A stretch of 64,000 bases of DNA. Source: Marisediminicola sp040546025 (GTDB taxonomy: Bacteria; Actinomycetota; Actinomycetes; Actinomycetales; Microbacteriaceae). Of the stretch, positions 49,038 through 58,486 are shown piece after piece; within the stretch, counting starts at the first letter, position 1, and every line of letters starts with the position of its first letter. The position numbers and the translations under genes are program-made. Under the pieces are notes generated by a model. That model was given only the letters and a program-made list of their open reading frames with translations. It was not told the origin of the DNA and did not search any database. Where the stretch lies: assembly GCF_040546025.1 (NCBI RefSeq), contig NZ_JBEPNA010000005.1, forward strand, positions 62,001 to 126,000. Reading direction: 5' to 3'.

Positions 49038-50930
49038 GCCGGCCTTATAAGACGCAGCGACATCGACGAGGTGCGCGCCAGGGTCAACATCTCCGAGGTC
49101 GTCGGCGACTACGTCACGCTCAAGGGCGCCGGGGTGGGGTCTCTCAAGGGCCTGTGCCCGTTCCACGACGAGCGGAGCCCCAGCTTCCACGTGCGCCCCC
49201 AGGTCGGCCGATACCACTGCTTCGGCTGCGGTGAGGACGGCGACGTTTTCAGCTTCCTGCAGAAGATGGACCACATGACCTTCACGGAGGCCGTCGAGCG
49301 GATGGCGGCCAGGGTCGGCATCGAGCTGCACTACGAGGACGGGGGAGCGGCGAACTCCGACCACGGCAACCGCGCCCGCATCCTCGCCGCGAACCAGGCC
49401 GCCGCCGACTACTTCGTCGCCCAGCTGGGTTCGCCCGAGGCGGAACCGGGCCGCGCATTCCTCGGTGAACGCGGGTTCGACCCGGCTGCAGCGCACCGCT
49501 TTGGCATCGGTTTTGCCCCCAAGTCGTTCAACGCCCTCGGCAACCACCTGAAATCACTGGGATTCTCCGAGCTCGAGCTCGTCACCGCTGGCCTGCTCAG
49601 CCAGGGCGACCGCGGAGCCTACGACCGGTTCCGCGGCCGGCTCGTCTGGCCCATCCGCGATGTCACCGGGCAGACCCTCGGCTTCGGCGCGCGCCGTCTG
49701 CTCGACGACGACAAGGGCCCCAAATACCTCAACACGCCTGAGACGCCGGTCTACCACAAGTCCACGGTGCTGTACGGGCTCGACCTCGCCAAGCGCGACA
49801 TCTCCCGCGGCCGCCAGGTCGTGGTCGTCGAGGGGTACACCGACGTCATGGCCTGCCACCTCGCCGGCGTCACGACAGCCGTTGCGACCTGCGGCACTTC
49901 GTTCGGCATCGACCACATCAAGGTCGTGCGGCGCATGTTGGGCGACGTCGAGAATGCCAACACGCGCGGCCTCGGCGAGGTTGTCTTCACCTTCGACCCG
50001 GACATGGCCGGCCAGAACGCGGCGAGCCGCGCGTTCAGCGAGGAGCAGCGCTTCGCCGCGCAGACCTTCGTGGCCGTCGCCCCCGACGGGCTGGACCCCT
50101 GCGACCTCCGCCTGAAGAAGGGCGACGACGCCGTGCGCCGGCTCGTCGACTCGAAGAAGCCGATGTTCGCGTTCATGATCCGGCGCGTGATGGATGCCTA
50201 CAACCTCGAGACCGCGGAGGGGCGCGTCGCCGCCCTGCGGGCCGCAGCGCCGATCGTCGCGAGCATCCGAGACCAGGCCCTCAACATCGAATACGTGCGG
50301 GATCTGGCGAAGCGGCTCGGCATGGACCCGGCCGAGGTGGGCCGAACCGTGCGCGCCGTCGCCGGGCGCGCCTCCGTCGACGCCAGCCGCGCGCCGGGCT
50401 CCGGCGGTCAGGGAGGCGAGGCCACCCAGCCGGGCGGCCCGGTGCCCGAGCGTGCCCCGTCGATCTCCGACCTGCCCCGTGACCTGGTGACGAGGTTGGA
50501 GCGTGACGCGATCATGGCGATCCTGCAGCATCCGGAGGCGGTCGGCCGGCCGCTCGCCGACCGGGCCGTGCAGGTGGCCTACTCGAACGCCTCCCTCGCG
50601 GTGGTTCGCGATGGTATCGCCGTGAGCATGGATGCCTTCGATTCAACGAATTGGCTTGACCGGGTGATCGAGGAGGTGCCCCAGCCTTTCGCGACCCTCG
50701 TCAAGGAGCTCGGGGTCGCCCCCATCCCGGTGGGAGACGCCGCAGAGCTGCCGATCTACTGCACCGGGGTCACCTCTGCCCTCATCGACAAGGATCTCGT
50801 GCGCCGCAAACGGGAGCTCCTCGGCCAGCTGCAGCGTCTCGACGGTGCAGCCGACCCGGCGAAGTCAAGGGAGCTCCAGCAGCAGCTCGTGCTCGTCGAG
50901 CAGGAACGCCGGCAACTGCGCGACGACTGA
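49035..50930 (+). CDS. dnaG: DNA primase
   Basis: A 631-residue primase. The zinc finger is CPFHDERSPSFHV with YHCFGCGEDGDVFSF (residues 39-75), and the catalytic core has GFGARRLLDDDKGPKYLNTPETPVYHK. The TOPRIM site is VVVVEGYTDVMACHLAG with FTFDPDMAGQNAASRA, where the usual DGD reads DPD. The C-terminal DnaB-interaction domain is present (about residues 470-631). It makes RNA primers at the fork. Confidence 0.96.
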   Translation: MAGLIRRSDIDEVRARVNISEVVGDYVTLKGAGVGSLKGLCPFHDERSPSFHVRPQVGRYHCFGCGEDGDVFSFLQKMDHMTFTEAVERMAARVGIELHYEDGGAANSDHGNRARILAANQAAADYFVAQLGSPEAEPGRAFLGERGFDPAAAHRFGIGFAPKSFNALGNHLKSLGFSELELVTAGLLSQGDRGAYDRFRGRLVWPIRDVTGQTLGFGARRLLDDDKGPKYLNTPETPVYHKSTVLYGLDLAKRDISRGRQVVVVEGYTDVMACHLAGVTTAVATCGTSFGIDHIKVVRRMLGDVENANTRGLGEVVFTFDPDMAGQNAASRAFSEEQRFAAQTFVAVAPDGLDPCDLRLKKGDDAVRRLVDSKKPMFAFMIRRVMDAYNLETAEGRVAALRAAAPIVASIRDQALNIEYVRDLAKRLGMDPAEVGRTVRAVAGRASVDASRAPGSGGQGGEATQPGGPVPERAPSISDLPRDLVTRLERDAIMAILQHPEAVGRPLADRAVQVAYSNASLAVVRDGIAVSMDAFDSTNWLDRVIEEVPQPFATLVKELGVAPIPVGDAAELPIYCTGVTSALIDKDLVRRKRELLGQLQRLDGAADPAKSRELQQQLVLVEQERRQLRDD

Positions 50931-51094
50931 TTTCCTCCTCAAGATTGCAGACAGGTAAAGATTCCGCCGTCGCGCGTCGCCATAACGGTGCTTTTCGTCG
51001 CGGTGTGTTAAGACTGAGTCATACAGCAAGCACACATGCGGCCGCGACTGCGGTGGCATCACCTTTCTTGCGCAGAATGAAAGAGGTAACGGAC

Positions 51095-52726
51095 TTGACC
51101 CATTCATCCGCTTTCCGCAGGCGATCACTCGCCACACTCGCGGGCGCCGCGACGGTCGCCATCGCGCTCGTCGGCTGCTCCAGCCCGTCCGGCGAGGACG
51201 ACCTGGCGCTCGACGGCATCATCGTCGGCACCACCGACCCCGTCACCTCGCTCGACCCGGCGGGATCCTACGACAACGGCTCCTTCGCCGTGCAGAACCA
51301 GGTCTTCCCCTTCCTGTTCAACAGCCCGTACGGCAGCCCGGACGTCGAGCCCGACATCGCGGTGTCCGGCGAGTTCACCACCCCGACCGAGTTCACCGTC
51401 GTGCTCAAGGATGGGCTCACCTTCGCCAACGGGAATGAGCTGACCTCGTCCGACGTCAAGTTCTCCTTCGACAGGACCGTGAGTCTCGAAGACCCGAACG
51501 GGCCGTCGAGCCTGCTCGGCAACCTCGACTCGGTCGAGGCCGTCGACGACACCACCGTCGTGTTCACTCTCAAGGCCGCGAACGACCAGACGTTCGAGCA
51601 GATCCTCTCGAGCCCGGCCGGCCCGATCGTCGACGAGGACGTGTTCTCGGCCGACGCGCTCACCGACCCCGCCGACATCGTCGAGGGCAACGCGTTCGGC
51701 GGCCAGTACACGATCACCGACTACACCCAGAACGAGATCATCCAGTACGAGGCGAACCCGAACTACGACGGCCTCCTCGGCGCGGCGAAGACCGAATCGG
51801 TCACGACCCAGTACTTCGCCGACGAGACCTCCCTCAAGCTCGCCGTCCAGGAGGGCGACGTCGACGTGGCGTTCCGCAGCCTCAGCCCGACCGACGTCGC
51901 CGACCTGCGCGAGGACGACGCCGTGACAGTCTGGGACGGCCCCGGTGGAGAGATCCGCTACATCGTCTTCAACTTCAACACGCAGCCGTACGGAGCCGAG
52001 ACCGCGGAGGCCGACCCGGCCAAGGCACTCGCCGTCCGCCAGGCCATTGCGAGCGTCATCGACCGCGCCGAGGTCTCCGAGCAGGTCTACAACGGCACCT
52101 ACGTGCCGCTCTACTCCTACGTGCCCGAGGGCCTCACCGGCGCCACCGAGTCGCTCAAGGGTCTCTACGGAGACGGCGAGGGCGGACCCGATGTCGACGC
52201 GGCAACCGCACTGCTCGAGGAGGCCGGCGTCACCACCCCGGTCGCCCTGAACCTGCAGTACAGCCCCGACCACTACGGCGCCTCCTCGGACGACGAGTAC
52301 GCCGCCTACGCGAGCCAGCTCAACGAGAGCGGCCTGTTCGAGGTCAACCTCGAGTCGACCCTGTGGGACGTGTACAGCGCCGAGCGTCGTGAAGACGCGT
52401 ACCCGCTGTACCAGCTCGGCTGGTTCCCGGACTACTCGGATGCCGACAACTACCTCACGCCGTTCTTCAGCGATGCGAACTTCCTCGGCAACCACTACCA
52501 GGACTCGGCGGTCAACACCCTTATCCAGCAGCAGCTGGTCGAGGGCGACGTCGACGCCCGCACCCAGCTGATCGAAGACATCCAGGACGCCGTCGCGTCC
52601 CAGCTGTCAACGCTCCCGCTGCTGCAGGGCGCCGGGGTCGCGGTCACCGGAACGGACATCTCGGGCGCGGACGACACTCTCGACGCGTCGTTCAAGTTCC
52701 GCTACGCCGCGCTCAGCCGCGACTAA
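51095..52726 (+). CDS. ABC transporter substrate-binding lipoprotein, family 5 (peptide/nickel type)
   Basis: A 543-residue solute-binding lipoprotein. The TTG at 51095 is preferred to the ATG at 51077 because AAAGAGG lies eight bases before it and it opens a compact signal peptide (MTHSSAFRRRSLATLAG, lipobox LVGC with Cys28). The mature protein has the SBP family 5 pattern (GTTDPVTSLDPAGSYDNGSF, EFTVVLKDGLTFANGNELTSSDVKFSFDR, GWFPDYSDADNYLTPFF). The family binds oligopeptides but also sugars, opines and nickel. It heads the operon with two permeases, ATPases, a dehydrogenase and a lactonase. A long leader (50931-51094) may hold its promoter, which I could not assign with certainty. Confidence 0.9.
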   Translation: MTHSSAFRRRSLATLAGAATVAIALVGCSSPSGEDDLALDGIIVGTTDPVTSLDPAGSYDNGSFAVQNQVFPFLFNSPYGSPDVEPDIAVSGEFTTPTEFTVVLKDGLTFANGNELTSSDVKFSFDRTVSLEDPNGPSSLLGNLDSVEAVDDTTVVFTLKAANDQTFEQILSSPAGPIVDEDVFSADALTDPADIVEGNAFGGQYTITDYTQNEIIQYEANPNYDGLLGAAKTESVTTQYFADETSLKLAVQEGDVDVAFRSLSPTDVADLREDDAVTVWDGPGGEIRYIVFNFNTQPYGAETAEADPAKALAVRQAIASVIDRAEVSEQVYNGTYVPLYSYVPEGLTGATESLKGLYGDGEGGPDVDAATALLEEAGVTTPVALNLQYSPDHYGASSDDEYAAYASQLNESGLFEVNLESTLWDVYSAERREDAYPLYQLGWFPDYSDADNYLTPFFSDANFLGNHYQDSAVNTLIQQQLVEGDVDARTQLIEDIQDAVASQLSTLPLLQGAGVAVTGTDISGADDTLDASFKFRYAALSRD

Positions 52727-52749
52727 CGAACCGTCGGCATCCGCCGGCC

Positions 52750-52768
52750 GGGCGCTAAACTGGCGCCC
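52750..52768. promoter_or_regulatory. Inverted repeat around a TAAACT box
   Basis: GGGCGC and GCGCCC flank TAAACTG. TAAACT could be a -10 box for the permease genes covered by a regulator's dyad, or the hairpin may simply act in mRNA. It lies 23 bases after the binding-protein stop. Confidence 0.35.
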
Positions 52769-52781
52769 AACGAGATACTCA

Positions 52782-52808
52782 GGGGTGCCCCGCACAACGG
52801 GGCACCCC
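52782..52808 (+). terminator. Hairpin between the binding-protein and permease genes
   Basis: A perfect 11-bp stem (GGGGTGCCCCG) with a 5-base CACAA loop and no T tract. It probably protects the binding-protein message or partially terminates, giving the usual excess of binding protein over membrane components. Confidence 0.75.
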
Positions 52809-52849
52809 GCTCTCATTCTCGGCACACTCGGAAAGGACGACCCCGAACC

Positions 52850-53956
52850 GTGACACTGCTGCAGGAGGCCGAAGCGCCTCTCGATCCACCGGCACAGCCC
52901 AGGCGGGCGGGGAAGGGGCGCAAGACCAGCGGTGGAATCGGCCTGGGCCGCTACATCGTGATCCGCGCCCTCCTCATCGTGCCGACCGTCTTCATCCTCG
53001 TCTCCCTCGTGTTCTTCCTCATGCGGGTCGTCGGCGATCCGATCTCCGCATCGGTCGGCGACAGGCTCACCGCGGCCCAGCTCGCGGAGCGGCTCGCCGC
53101 GGCCGGCTACGACCGCCCCGTCATCGTGCAGTACGTCGAGTACCTCGGCCAGATCGCCACTGGCGACTTCGGCCGCACCCTCAGCGACAACCGCCTCATC
53201 TCCGAGGTGCTCCTCACCTACGGCGGGGCGACCCTCGAGCTCGTGTTCTACGCGCTCATCGTCGCCTTCGCGATCGGCATTCCGCTCGGCATGCTCGCCG
53301 CCTACTACAAGGACCGCGCCCCGGATGCCGTACTCCGCATCCTCGCCATCCTTAGCTATGCGACGCCCGTGTTCTTCGCCGGGCTGCTGCTCAAGCTGAC
53401 CTTCTCGGTCTGGCTCGGCTGGCTCCCGCTCGGCGGGCGGGCGTCGACGCGGGTGCAGATCGCCCTCGGCAGGCTCGACGATCCCACCGGCATCTACCTC
53501 ATCGACGCGATCCGGTCGGGCAATTCGGTCATCATCAACGATGTGCTGCTGCACGCGATCATGCCGGCGCTCGCACTCGGTCTGCTCACCGCCGGCGTGT
53601 TCCTGCGCCTCGTGCGCACGAACGTCATCCAGACCCTCTCGAACGACTACGTCGACGCCGCGCGCTCCCGCGGGGTCAGCGAGTTCCGCCTCGTGCGCTA
53701 CCACGCGTACAAGCCGGCCCTCATCCCGATCGTCACCGTGATCGGGCTGCAGATCGCGCTGCTGCTCGGCGGCGCGGTGCTCACCGAGTCGACCTTCGAA
53801 TGGCGCGGTCTCGGCTTCCAGCTTGCGCAGTACCTCGGGGCACGCGACTTCGTCGCCGTGCAGGGGATCGTTGCGCTTTTGGCCGTGATCGTCGCCGTGA
53901 CCAACTTCATCGTCGACGTCATCGCCGCGCTGATCGACCCGAGGGTGAGGTACTGA
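52850..53956 (+). CDS. Peptide-type ABC transporter permease (DppB-like)
   Basis: A 368-residue inner-membrane permease with about six helices. The first is YIVIRALLIVPTVFILVSLVFFLMRVVGDP (about residues 36-65), and the EAA loop is DYVDAARSRGVSEFRLVRYHAYKPALIPI (about 265-293). The N-terminal 30 residues are hydrophilic. The GTG start has GAAAGGA upstream. It pairs with the next permease to form the channel. The nearest known families are DppB/OppB/GsiC. Confidence 0.92.
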   Translation: MTLLQEAEAPLDPPAQPRRAGKGRKTSGGIGLGRYIVIRALLIVPTVFILVSLVFFLMRVVGDPISASVGDRLTAAQLAERLAAAGYDRPVIVQYVEYLGQIATGDFGRTLSDNRLISEVLLTYGGATLELVFYALIVAFAIGIPLGMLAAYYKDRAPDAVLRILAILSYATPVFFAGLLLKLTFSVWLGWLPLGGRASTRVQIALGRLDDPTGIYLIDAIRSGNSVIINDVLLHAIMPALALGLLTAGVFLRLVRTNVIQTLSNDYVDAARSRGVSEFRLVRYHAYKPALIPIVTVIGLQIALLLGGAVLTESTFEWRGLGFQLAQYLGARDFVAVQGIVALLAVIVAVTNFIVDVIAALIDPRVRY

Positions 53957-53958
53957 CC

Positions 53959-54906
53959 ATGAGCGTCGCCACAGTCCGAAAGTCCAGCCTGTTGTCACGC
54001 CTGCCGGTCGTCAGCCACCTGCGGCAGAGCGTCGGGGTGCAGAGGGGGATGCTGATCGCCGGAATCGTGATCTCCCTCGTGTTCATCATCGCGGCCCTGT
54101 TCGCCCCGTTGATCGCGCCATACGGGTTCGCGCAGACCCGCGACGAGAACGGCATCTTCGGAAAGCAGCTGCCGCCGTCGCCCGAGCACCTCTGGGGCAC
54201 CACCGTCGGTGGATTCGACGTGCTCTCTCGGGTGATCTGGGGCACCCAGACGGCGCTGTCGGTCGTGATCGTCGCGGTCGTGCTGTCGATCTTCGCCGGC
54301 GTCGCCCTCGGCCTCATCTCCGGCTACCTGGGCGGCTGGCTCGACCGCGTGCTGGTCGTCATCGCCGACGCGATCTACCCGTTTCCGACCCTGCTCCTCG
54401 CAATCGTGATGTCGATCGTCATCAGCGGCGGCCGGTCGAGCCTGTGGAGCGGAATCCTGTCCGCGGCGATCTCGATCACGGTCGTGTTCATCCCGCAGTA
54501 CTTCCGGGTGGTGCGGGCAGAGGCAGTGCGGCTCAAGGCCGAGGCGTTCGTCGAATCGGCGCGCGTCGTCGGATCGAGCACAGCCCGCATCATGTTCAAG
54601 CACGTGCTGCGCAACTCCACCCGCACCCTGCCGCTCATCCTCACCCTCAACGCCTCCGAGGCGATCCTCACGCTCGCGGGGCTCGGCTTCCTCGGCTTCG
54701 GGATCGCCCCGACGTCCGCGGCGGAATGGGGCTACGACCTCAACCGGGCGCTGTCGGACACCGCGAGCGGAATCTGGTGGACCGGCGTCTACCCTGGGGC
54801 GGCGATCGTGCTGCTCGTGCTCGGCCTCACCCTCGTCGGCGAGAGCATCAACGACATCTCCGACCCGAAGCTCCGAACCCGCAAGCGGCTCAGGAAGGCG
54901 GCCTGA
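53959..54906 (+). CDS. Peptide-type ABC transporter permease (DppC-like)
   Basis: A 315-residue permease with an N-terminal extension typical of DppC. It shows FIIAALFAPLIAPYGFAQTRDENGIFGKQLPPSPEHLWGTTVGGFDVLSRVIWGTQTAL and an EAA loop (FVESARVVGSSTARIMFKHVL, about residues 196-216). The ATG follows the previous stop by two bases. The ATPase gene begins two bases after its stop. Confidence 0.92.
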   Translation: MSVATVRKSSLLSRLPVVSHLRQSVGVQRGMLIAGIVISLVFIIAALFAPLIAPYGFAQTRDENGIFGKQLPPSPEHLWGTTVGGFDVLSRVIWGTQTALSVVIVAVVLSIFAGVALGLISGYLGGWLDRVLVVIADAIYPFPTLLLAIVMSIVISGGRSSLWSGILSAAISITVVFIPQYFRVVRAEAVRLKAEAFVESARVVGSSTARIMFKHVLRNSTRTLPLILTLNASEAILTLAGLGFLGFGIAPTSAAEWGYDLNRALSDTASGIWWTGVYPGAAIVLLVLGLTLVGESINDISDPKLRTRKRLRKAA

Positions 54907-54908
54907 GA

Positions 54909-56573
54909 ATGGCAAACGTCCTCGACATCACCAATCTTGGAGTGAGCTTCGCCACCGACGCGGGCGCCGTGCGCGCCGTCAACGGGGTGTCCCTGTCCGT
55001 GAAGGCCGGTGAGGTGCTCGCGATCGTCGGCGAGAGCGGCAGTGGCAAGACCGTGACCGCGAAGACGATCCTCGGACTCCTCCCGTCGACCGCGCTCACC
55101 TCCGGCGTCGTCATGCTCGGCGCCAACGACATCGTCTCGGTCGGCAAGGAGACCCTCCGAGGGATCCGGGGGACGGATGTCGCGATGGTCTTCCAGGAGC
55201 CGTCGCTCGCCCTCAACCCGGTCTTCACCGTCGGCTGGCAGATCGCCGAGGGGCTCCGCGCCCACGGCCGCCTGTCCAAGCGGGCAGCCAAGGCGAAGGC
55301 CGTCGACATTCTCCGCCGCGTCGGGATCCCCGAGCCGGAGAAGCGGGTCGACTACTACCCGCATCAGTTCTCGGGCGGGCAGAAGCAGCGAGTCGTGATC
55401 GCGATGGCACTGGTCCTTGACCCCGGGCTGATCGTCGCCGACGAGCCGACGACGGCGCTCGACGTGACCGTGCAGGCGGAGATCCTCGACCTGCTGCGCC
55501 GCTGCCGTGACGAGTTCAACACCGCGATCGTGCTCATCACCCACAACATGGGTGTCGTCGCCGACCTCGCCGACCGTGTCGTCGTGATGTACGAGGGCAA
55601 GATCGTCGAATCCGCCGACGCGACATCCCTATTCGAGAGCCCGCAGCACGAGTACACCAAGAAACTGCTCGGCTCCGTGCCGTTCATCGGGCAGGGAACG
55701 GAAAACACGACATCTCGCGCCATGGAGCGATCCTTTGCCGACCACGAGGTGGCGGTCGAGGCCAAGAGTCTCGTCATCGAGTACCCGGGACGGCTCGGCA
55801 GGCCGGGCTTCCGCGCCGTCGACGGGGTCAGCTTCACCATCGCGCAGGGAGAGGTGCTCGGGCTCGTCGGCGAATCCGGCTCGGGCAAGACCACGATCGG
55901 TCGGGCAATCGCCGGGCTTACCGCGGTCTCCGGCGGCAGCCTGAGCGTGCTGGGCACCGAGGTGCGAGGTCTCCGCGAACGTGGTTTCCGCAGCCTCCGC
56001 GCCGACATCGGCTTCGTGTTCCAAGATCCGGCATCGAGCTTCAACCCGCGCCTCACGATCGCTGAGTGCGTCGCGGAGCCGCTGATCGTGCACGGGCGGG
56101 CGGGCGACGCCGCCGCGGCGCGGAGCCGGGTGGACGAGCTGCTCGAGGCTGTGCAACTCCCGAAGGCCTTCGGCGACCGCTTTCCGCACGAACTGAGCGG
56201 CGGGCAACGACAGCGGGCCAGCCTCGCCCGGGCTATCGCGCTGCAGCCCAAACTCCTCGTCGCGGACGAGCCGACGAGCGCGCTCGACGTGTCGGTGCAG
56301 GCGAGGGTGCTCGAGCTGTTTGCCGAGCTGCAGCGCGAATTCGGTTTCGCCGCCCTGTTCATCAGCCACGACCTCGCCGTCGTTGACCTCCTCGCCGACC
56401 GGATCGCGGTGCTCTACCGCGGGAAGCTCGTCGAGGAGGGGACCGGAGCGCAAGTGCTGGTGACCCCCCGGCATCCGTACACAAGGCGCCTGCTCGCCTC
56501 GCTGCCGGTGCCGAATCCGGCACTCCAGGCGGAGCGCCGTGAAGAACTGCGACGGTTGAGAGGCCTGGACTGA
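54909..56573 (+). CDS. Double ABC ATPase (DppD-DppF fusion)
   Basis: A 554-residue protein with two complete nucleotide-binding domains. Domain 1 has Walker A GESGSGKTVTAK (about residues 42), signature FSGGQKQRV, Walker B LIVADEPTTALD and H-loop ITHN. Domain 2 has GESGSGKTTIGR, LSGGQRQRA, LLVADEPTSALD and ISHD. The C-terminal peptide-transporter extension of domain 1 (SLFESPQHEYTKKLLGSVP) is kept. All motifs are intact in both halves, so the fusion could power the transporter alone, which makes the third ATPase downstream surprising. Confidence 0.94.
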   Translation: MANVLDITNLGVSFATDAGAVRAVNGVSLSVKAGEVLAIVGESGSGKTVTAKTILGLLPSTALTSGVVMLGANDIVSVGKETLRGIRGTDVAMVFQEPSLALNPVFTVGWQIAEGLRAHGRLSKRAAKAKAVDILRRVGIPEPEKRVDYYPHQFSGGQKQRVVIAMALVLDPGLIVADEPTTALDVTVQAEILDLLRRCRDEFNTAIVLITHNMGVVADLADRVVVMYEGKIVESADATSLFESPQHEYTKKLLGSVPFIGQGTENTTSRAMERSFADHEVAVEAKSLVIEYPGRLGRPGFRAVDGVSFTIAQGEVLGLVGESGSGKTTIGRAIAGLTAVSGGSLSVLGTEVRGLRERGFRSLRADIGFVFQDPASSFNPRLTIAECVAEPLIVHGRAGDAAAARSRVDELLEAVQLPKAFGDRFPHELSGGQRQRASLARAIALQPKLLVADEPTSALDVSVQARVLELFAELQREFGFAALFISHDLAVVDLLADRIAVLYRGKLVEEGTGAQVLVTPRHPYTRRLLASLPVPNPALQAERREELRRLRGLD

Positions 56574-56576
56574 CAC

Positions 56577-57446
56577 ATGCGTGAGCCCCGCGAGGACCCG
56601 GTGCGCAGGCGCACCCACGGCACCGTCATCACCGCGGATGACCTGTCGATCGAGTACCGCTCGGCGACCGCGAGCTCACGCCACATCGCGGTCAACGGCG
56701 TCACATTCGAACTGCGCGCCGGCCAGGTGCTCGGCATCATCGGAGAATCGGGGTCGGGCAAGTCGACGCTGGCCATGGCCCTCGCCGGCCTCGCGGACGT
56801 GCGGCCGGTCGACGAGGGGGCACCGCAAATCTGCGGCGGCTCGCTGACGGTGCTGGGCACTCCACTGCGGCGGCTCGGCAAGAAGGCCAGGCGGCTGCTG
56901 ACCCTGAGGGTCGGCTATCTGCCGCAGGATGCCGCCCAGCGACTCAACCCCGGCCTCACGGTGGCCGAGAACGTGGCCGAGCCGATCTTCCTGCGCGATC
57001 GCCGCTTCGACCAGAACGAGGCCGGGAAGTCGGTCGCGACCCTCATTGACGCCGTGCACCTACCGCTCTCGGTGCTCGGAATCATGACCTACGAGCTCAG
57101 CAGCGGCCAGCTGCAGCGGGTCGCTCTCGCTCGCTCTCTCGTGCTCGAACCCGAACTGCTGGTGGCCGACGAGCCCATCCGCGGCGTCGACATCATGGTG
57201 CGGCACGACGTGCTCAACGTGATCCCCGAGCTGCAGGCCGCACGCGGGTTCTCCGCCGTCGTGGTCAGCAGCGATCTCTCCGTGGTCGAGGATGTGGCGG
57301 AGCGGATCGCCGTGCTGCAGGATGGCGTGATCATCGGACTCGGCACGCTCAAGGAGCTCGTGACCGCGCCGGAACACCCCTATTTGAAGGGCCTCGCACG
57401 CGCCCTCGAGGCCGAGCAGCAACCGCGAGGGGAGGGGACGCCATGA
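56577..57446 (+). CDS. Additional ABC ATPase with altered signature and H-loop
   Basis: A 289-residue ABC ATPase. Walker A is GESGSGKSTLAMA (about residues 58-70) and Walker B is LLVADEPIRGVD, but the signature is LSSGQ instead of LSGGQ, the D-loop is IRGVD, and the switch histidine of the H-loop is replaced by serine (VVVSSDLSVVEDV). This suggests a non-canonical, possibly asymmetric or regulatory subunit. The C terminus keeps the peptide-transporter tail (TAPEHPYLKGLARAL). It starts three bases after the fusion gene and overlaps the dehydrogenase gene by ATGA, so it belongs to the operon. Confidence 0.88.
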   Translation: MREPREDPVRRRTHGTVITADDLSIEYRSATASSRHIAVNGVTFELRAGQVLGIIGESGSGKSTLAMALAGLADVRPVDEGAPQICGGSLTVLGTPLRRLGKKARRLLTLRVGYLPQDAAQRLNPGLTVAENVAEPIFLRDRRFDQNEAGKSVATLIDAVHLPLSVLGIMTYELSSGQLQRVALARSLVLEPELLVADEPIRGVDIMVRHDVLNVIPELQAARGFSAVVVSSDLSVVEDVAERIAVLQDGVIIGLGTLKELVTAPEHPYLKGLARALEAEQQPRGEGTP

Positions 57447-58486
57447 CCAGCATCCGTCCAGACCGCGGCATCCGCCCCTCCGAACACGCGGCGCGGCCGC
57501 AGCACCGCGCCGTCGTCGCGAGGAAGTCGGGCGTCGTGCCGGAGCACGCCCGCCCGACACCGGGCCCGATCACGCTCATGCCCCACCCGGTTGAGGCGTT
57601 CGCCCAGGCGGTGCTGGACGGCGGGGGAGAGCTCGTCGAGCTCGGCGACTCGACCCGCGGCCTGGTCTGGCTTTCGTCGGAGCAGCCCGGGCTCCTCGTC
57701 GACACCCTCGAGCGATACCCGCAGATCGAGTGGGTCCAGCTGCCGTGGGCCGGCGTGGATGCCTTCGCGAGCGTCCTCGCGCCCGTCGCCGGCCGCGCGC
57801 GCCCCCTGTGGACGAGCGCGAAGGGAGCCTACTCCCAACCGGTCGCCGAGCACGCCCTTGCCCTCACGCTCTCGCTGCTGCGCGTCGTGCCCACCCGGGT
57901 GCGCGCGACGAGCTGGTCGACCGTGCCCGAGGGCAGATCCCTCTACGGGCTCAACGTCGTCGTGATCGGCGCGGGTGGAATCGCCGTTGAGCTGCTCCGC
58001 CTGCTCGAACCGTTCGACACCATCGTGACGGTGGTCCGCCGCACCGCCGAGCCGTTCGCTGGCGCGAGGCGCACCATCACGACGGATCGGCTCGCGGAGG
58101 CTCTGCCGGATGCCGACGTGGTGGTCGTCGCCGCCGCGCTCACCCCCGGGACGGCTGGGCTCATCGGGGCCGATGAGCTTGCCCTGATGCCGTCGCGAGG
58201 GGTGCTCGTGAACATTGCCCGAGGCGGCCTCGTCGACACCGATGCACTCACCGCCGCACTGGCCGCCGGCGCCATCCACGGCGCCGGCCTCGACGTCACC
58301 ACCCCGGAGCCGCTCCCCGACTCCCATCCGCTCTGGAGCGAACAGAGGGTCATCATCACCCCGCACTCGGCCGACACACCCGACATGACCGCGCCGCTCC
58401 TCGCGGAGCGCATCCGCGCCAACGTCGAGGCGTTCCTCGACCACGGGAGGTTCATCGGCATCGTCGACACCGAGGCAGGCTATTGA
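57443..58486 (+). CDS. D-isomer-specific 2-hydroxyacid dehydrogenase
   Basis: A 347-residue NAD(P)-dependent dehydrogenase. The first 40 residues are basic and poorly conserved. The cofactor loop is VVVIGAGGIAVELLRLL (GxGxxA), and the catalytic triad is Arg in VNIARGGLVDTDAL, Glu in TTPEPLPDSHPLW and His in IITPHSADTPDM. It would interconvert a 2-keto acid and a D-2-hydroxy acid (GhrA/GhrB-like). The start overlaps the ATPase gene (ATGA) and its stop overlaps the lactonase start (TTGA), so it is firmly tied to the transporter. That makes a role on the imported compound likely. Confidence 0.88.
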   Translation: MTSIRPDRGIRPSEHAARPQHRAVVARKSGVVPEHARPTPGPITLMPHPVEAFAQAVLDGGGELVELGDSTRGLVWLSSEQPGLLVDTLERYPQIEWVQLPWAGVDAFASVLAPVAGRARPLWTSAKGAYSQPVAEHALALTLSLLRVVPTRVRATSWSTVPEGRSLYGLNVVVIGAGGIAVELLRLLEPFDTIVTVVRRTAEPFAGARRTITTDRLAEALPDADVVVVAAALTPGTAGLIGADELALMPSRGVLVNIARGGLVDTDALTAALAAGAIHGAGLDVTTPEPLPDSHPLWSEQRVIITPHSADTPDMTAPLLAERIRANVEAFLDHGRFIGIVDTEAGY

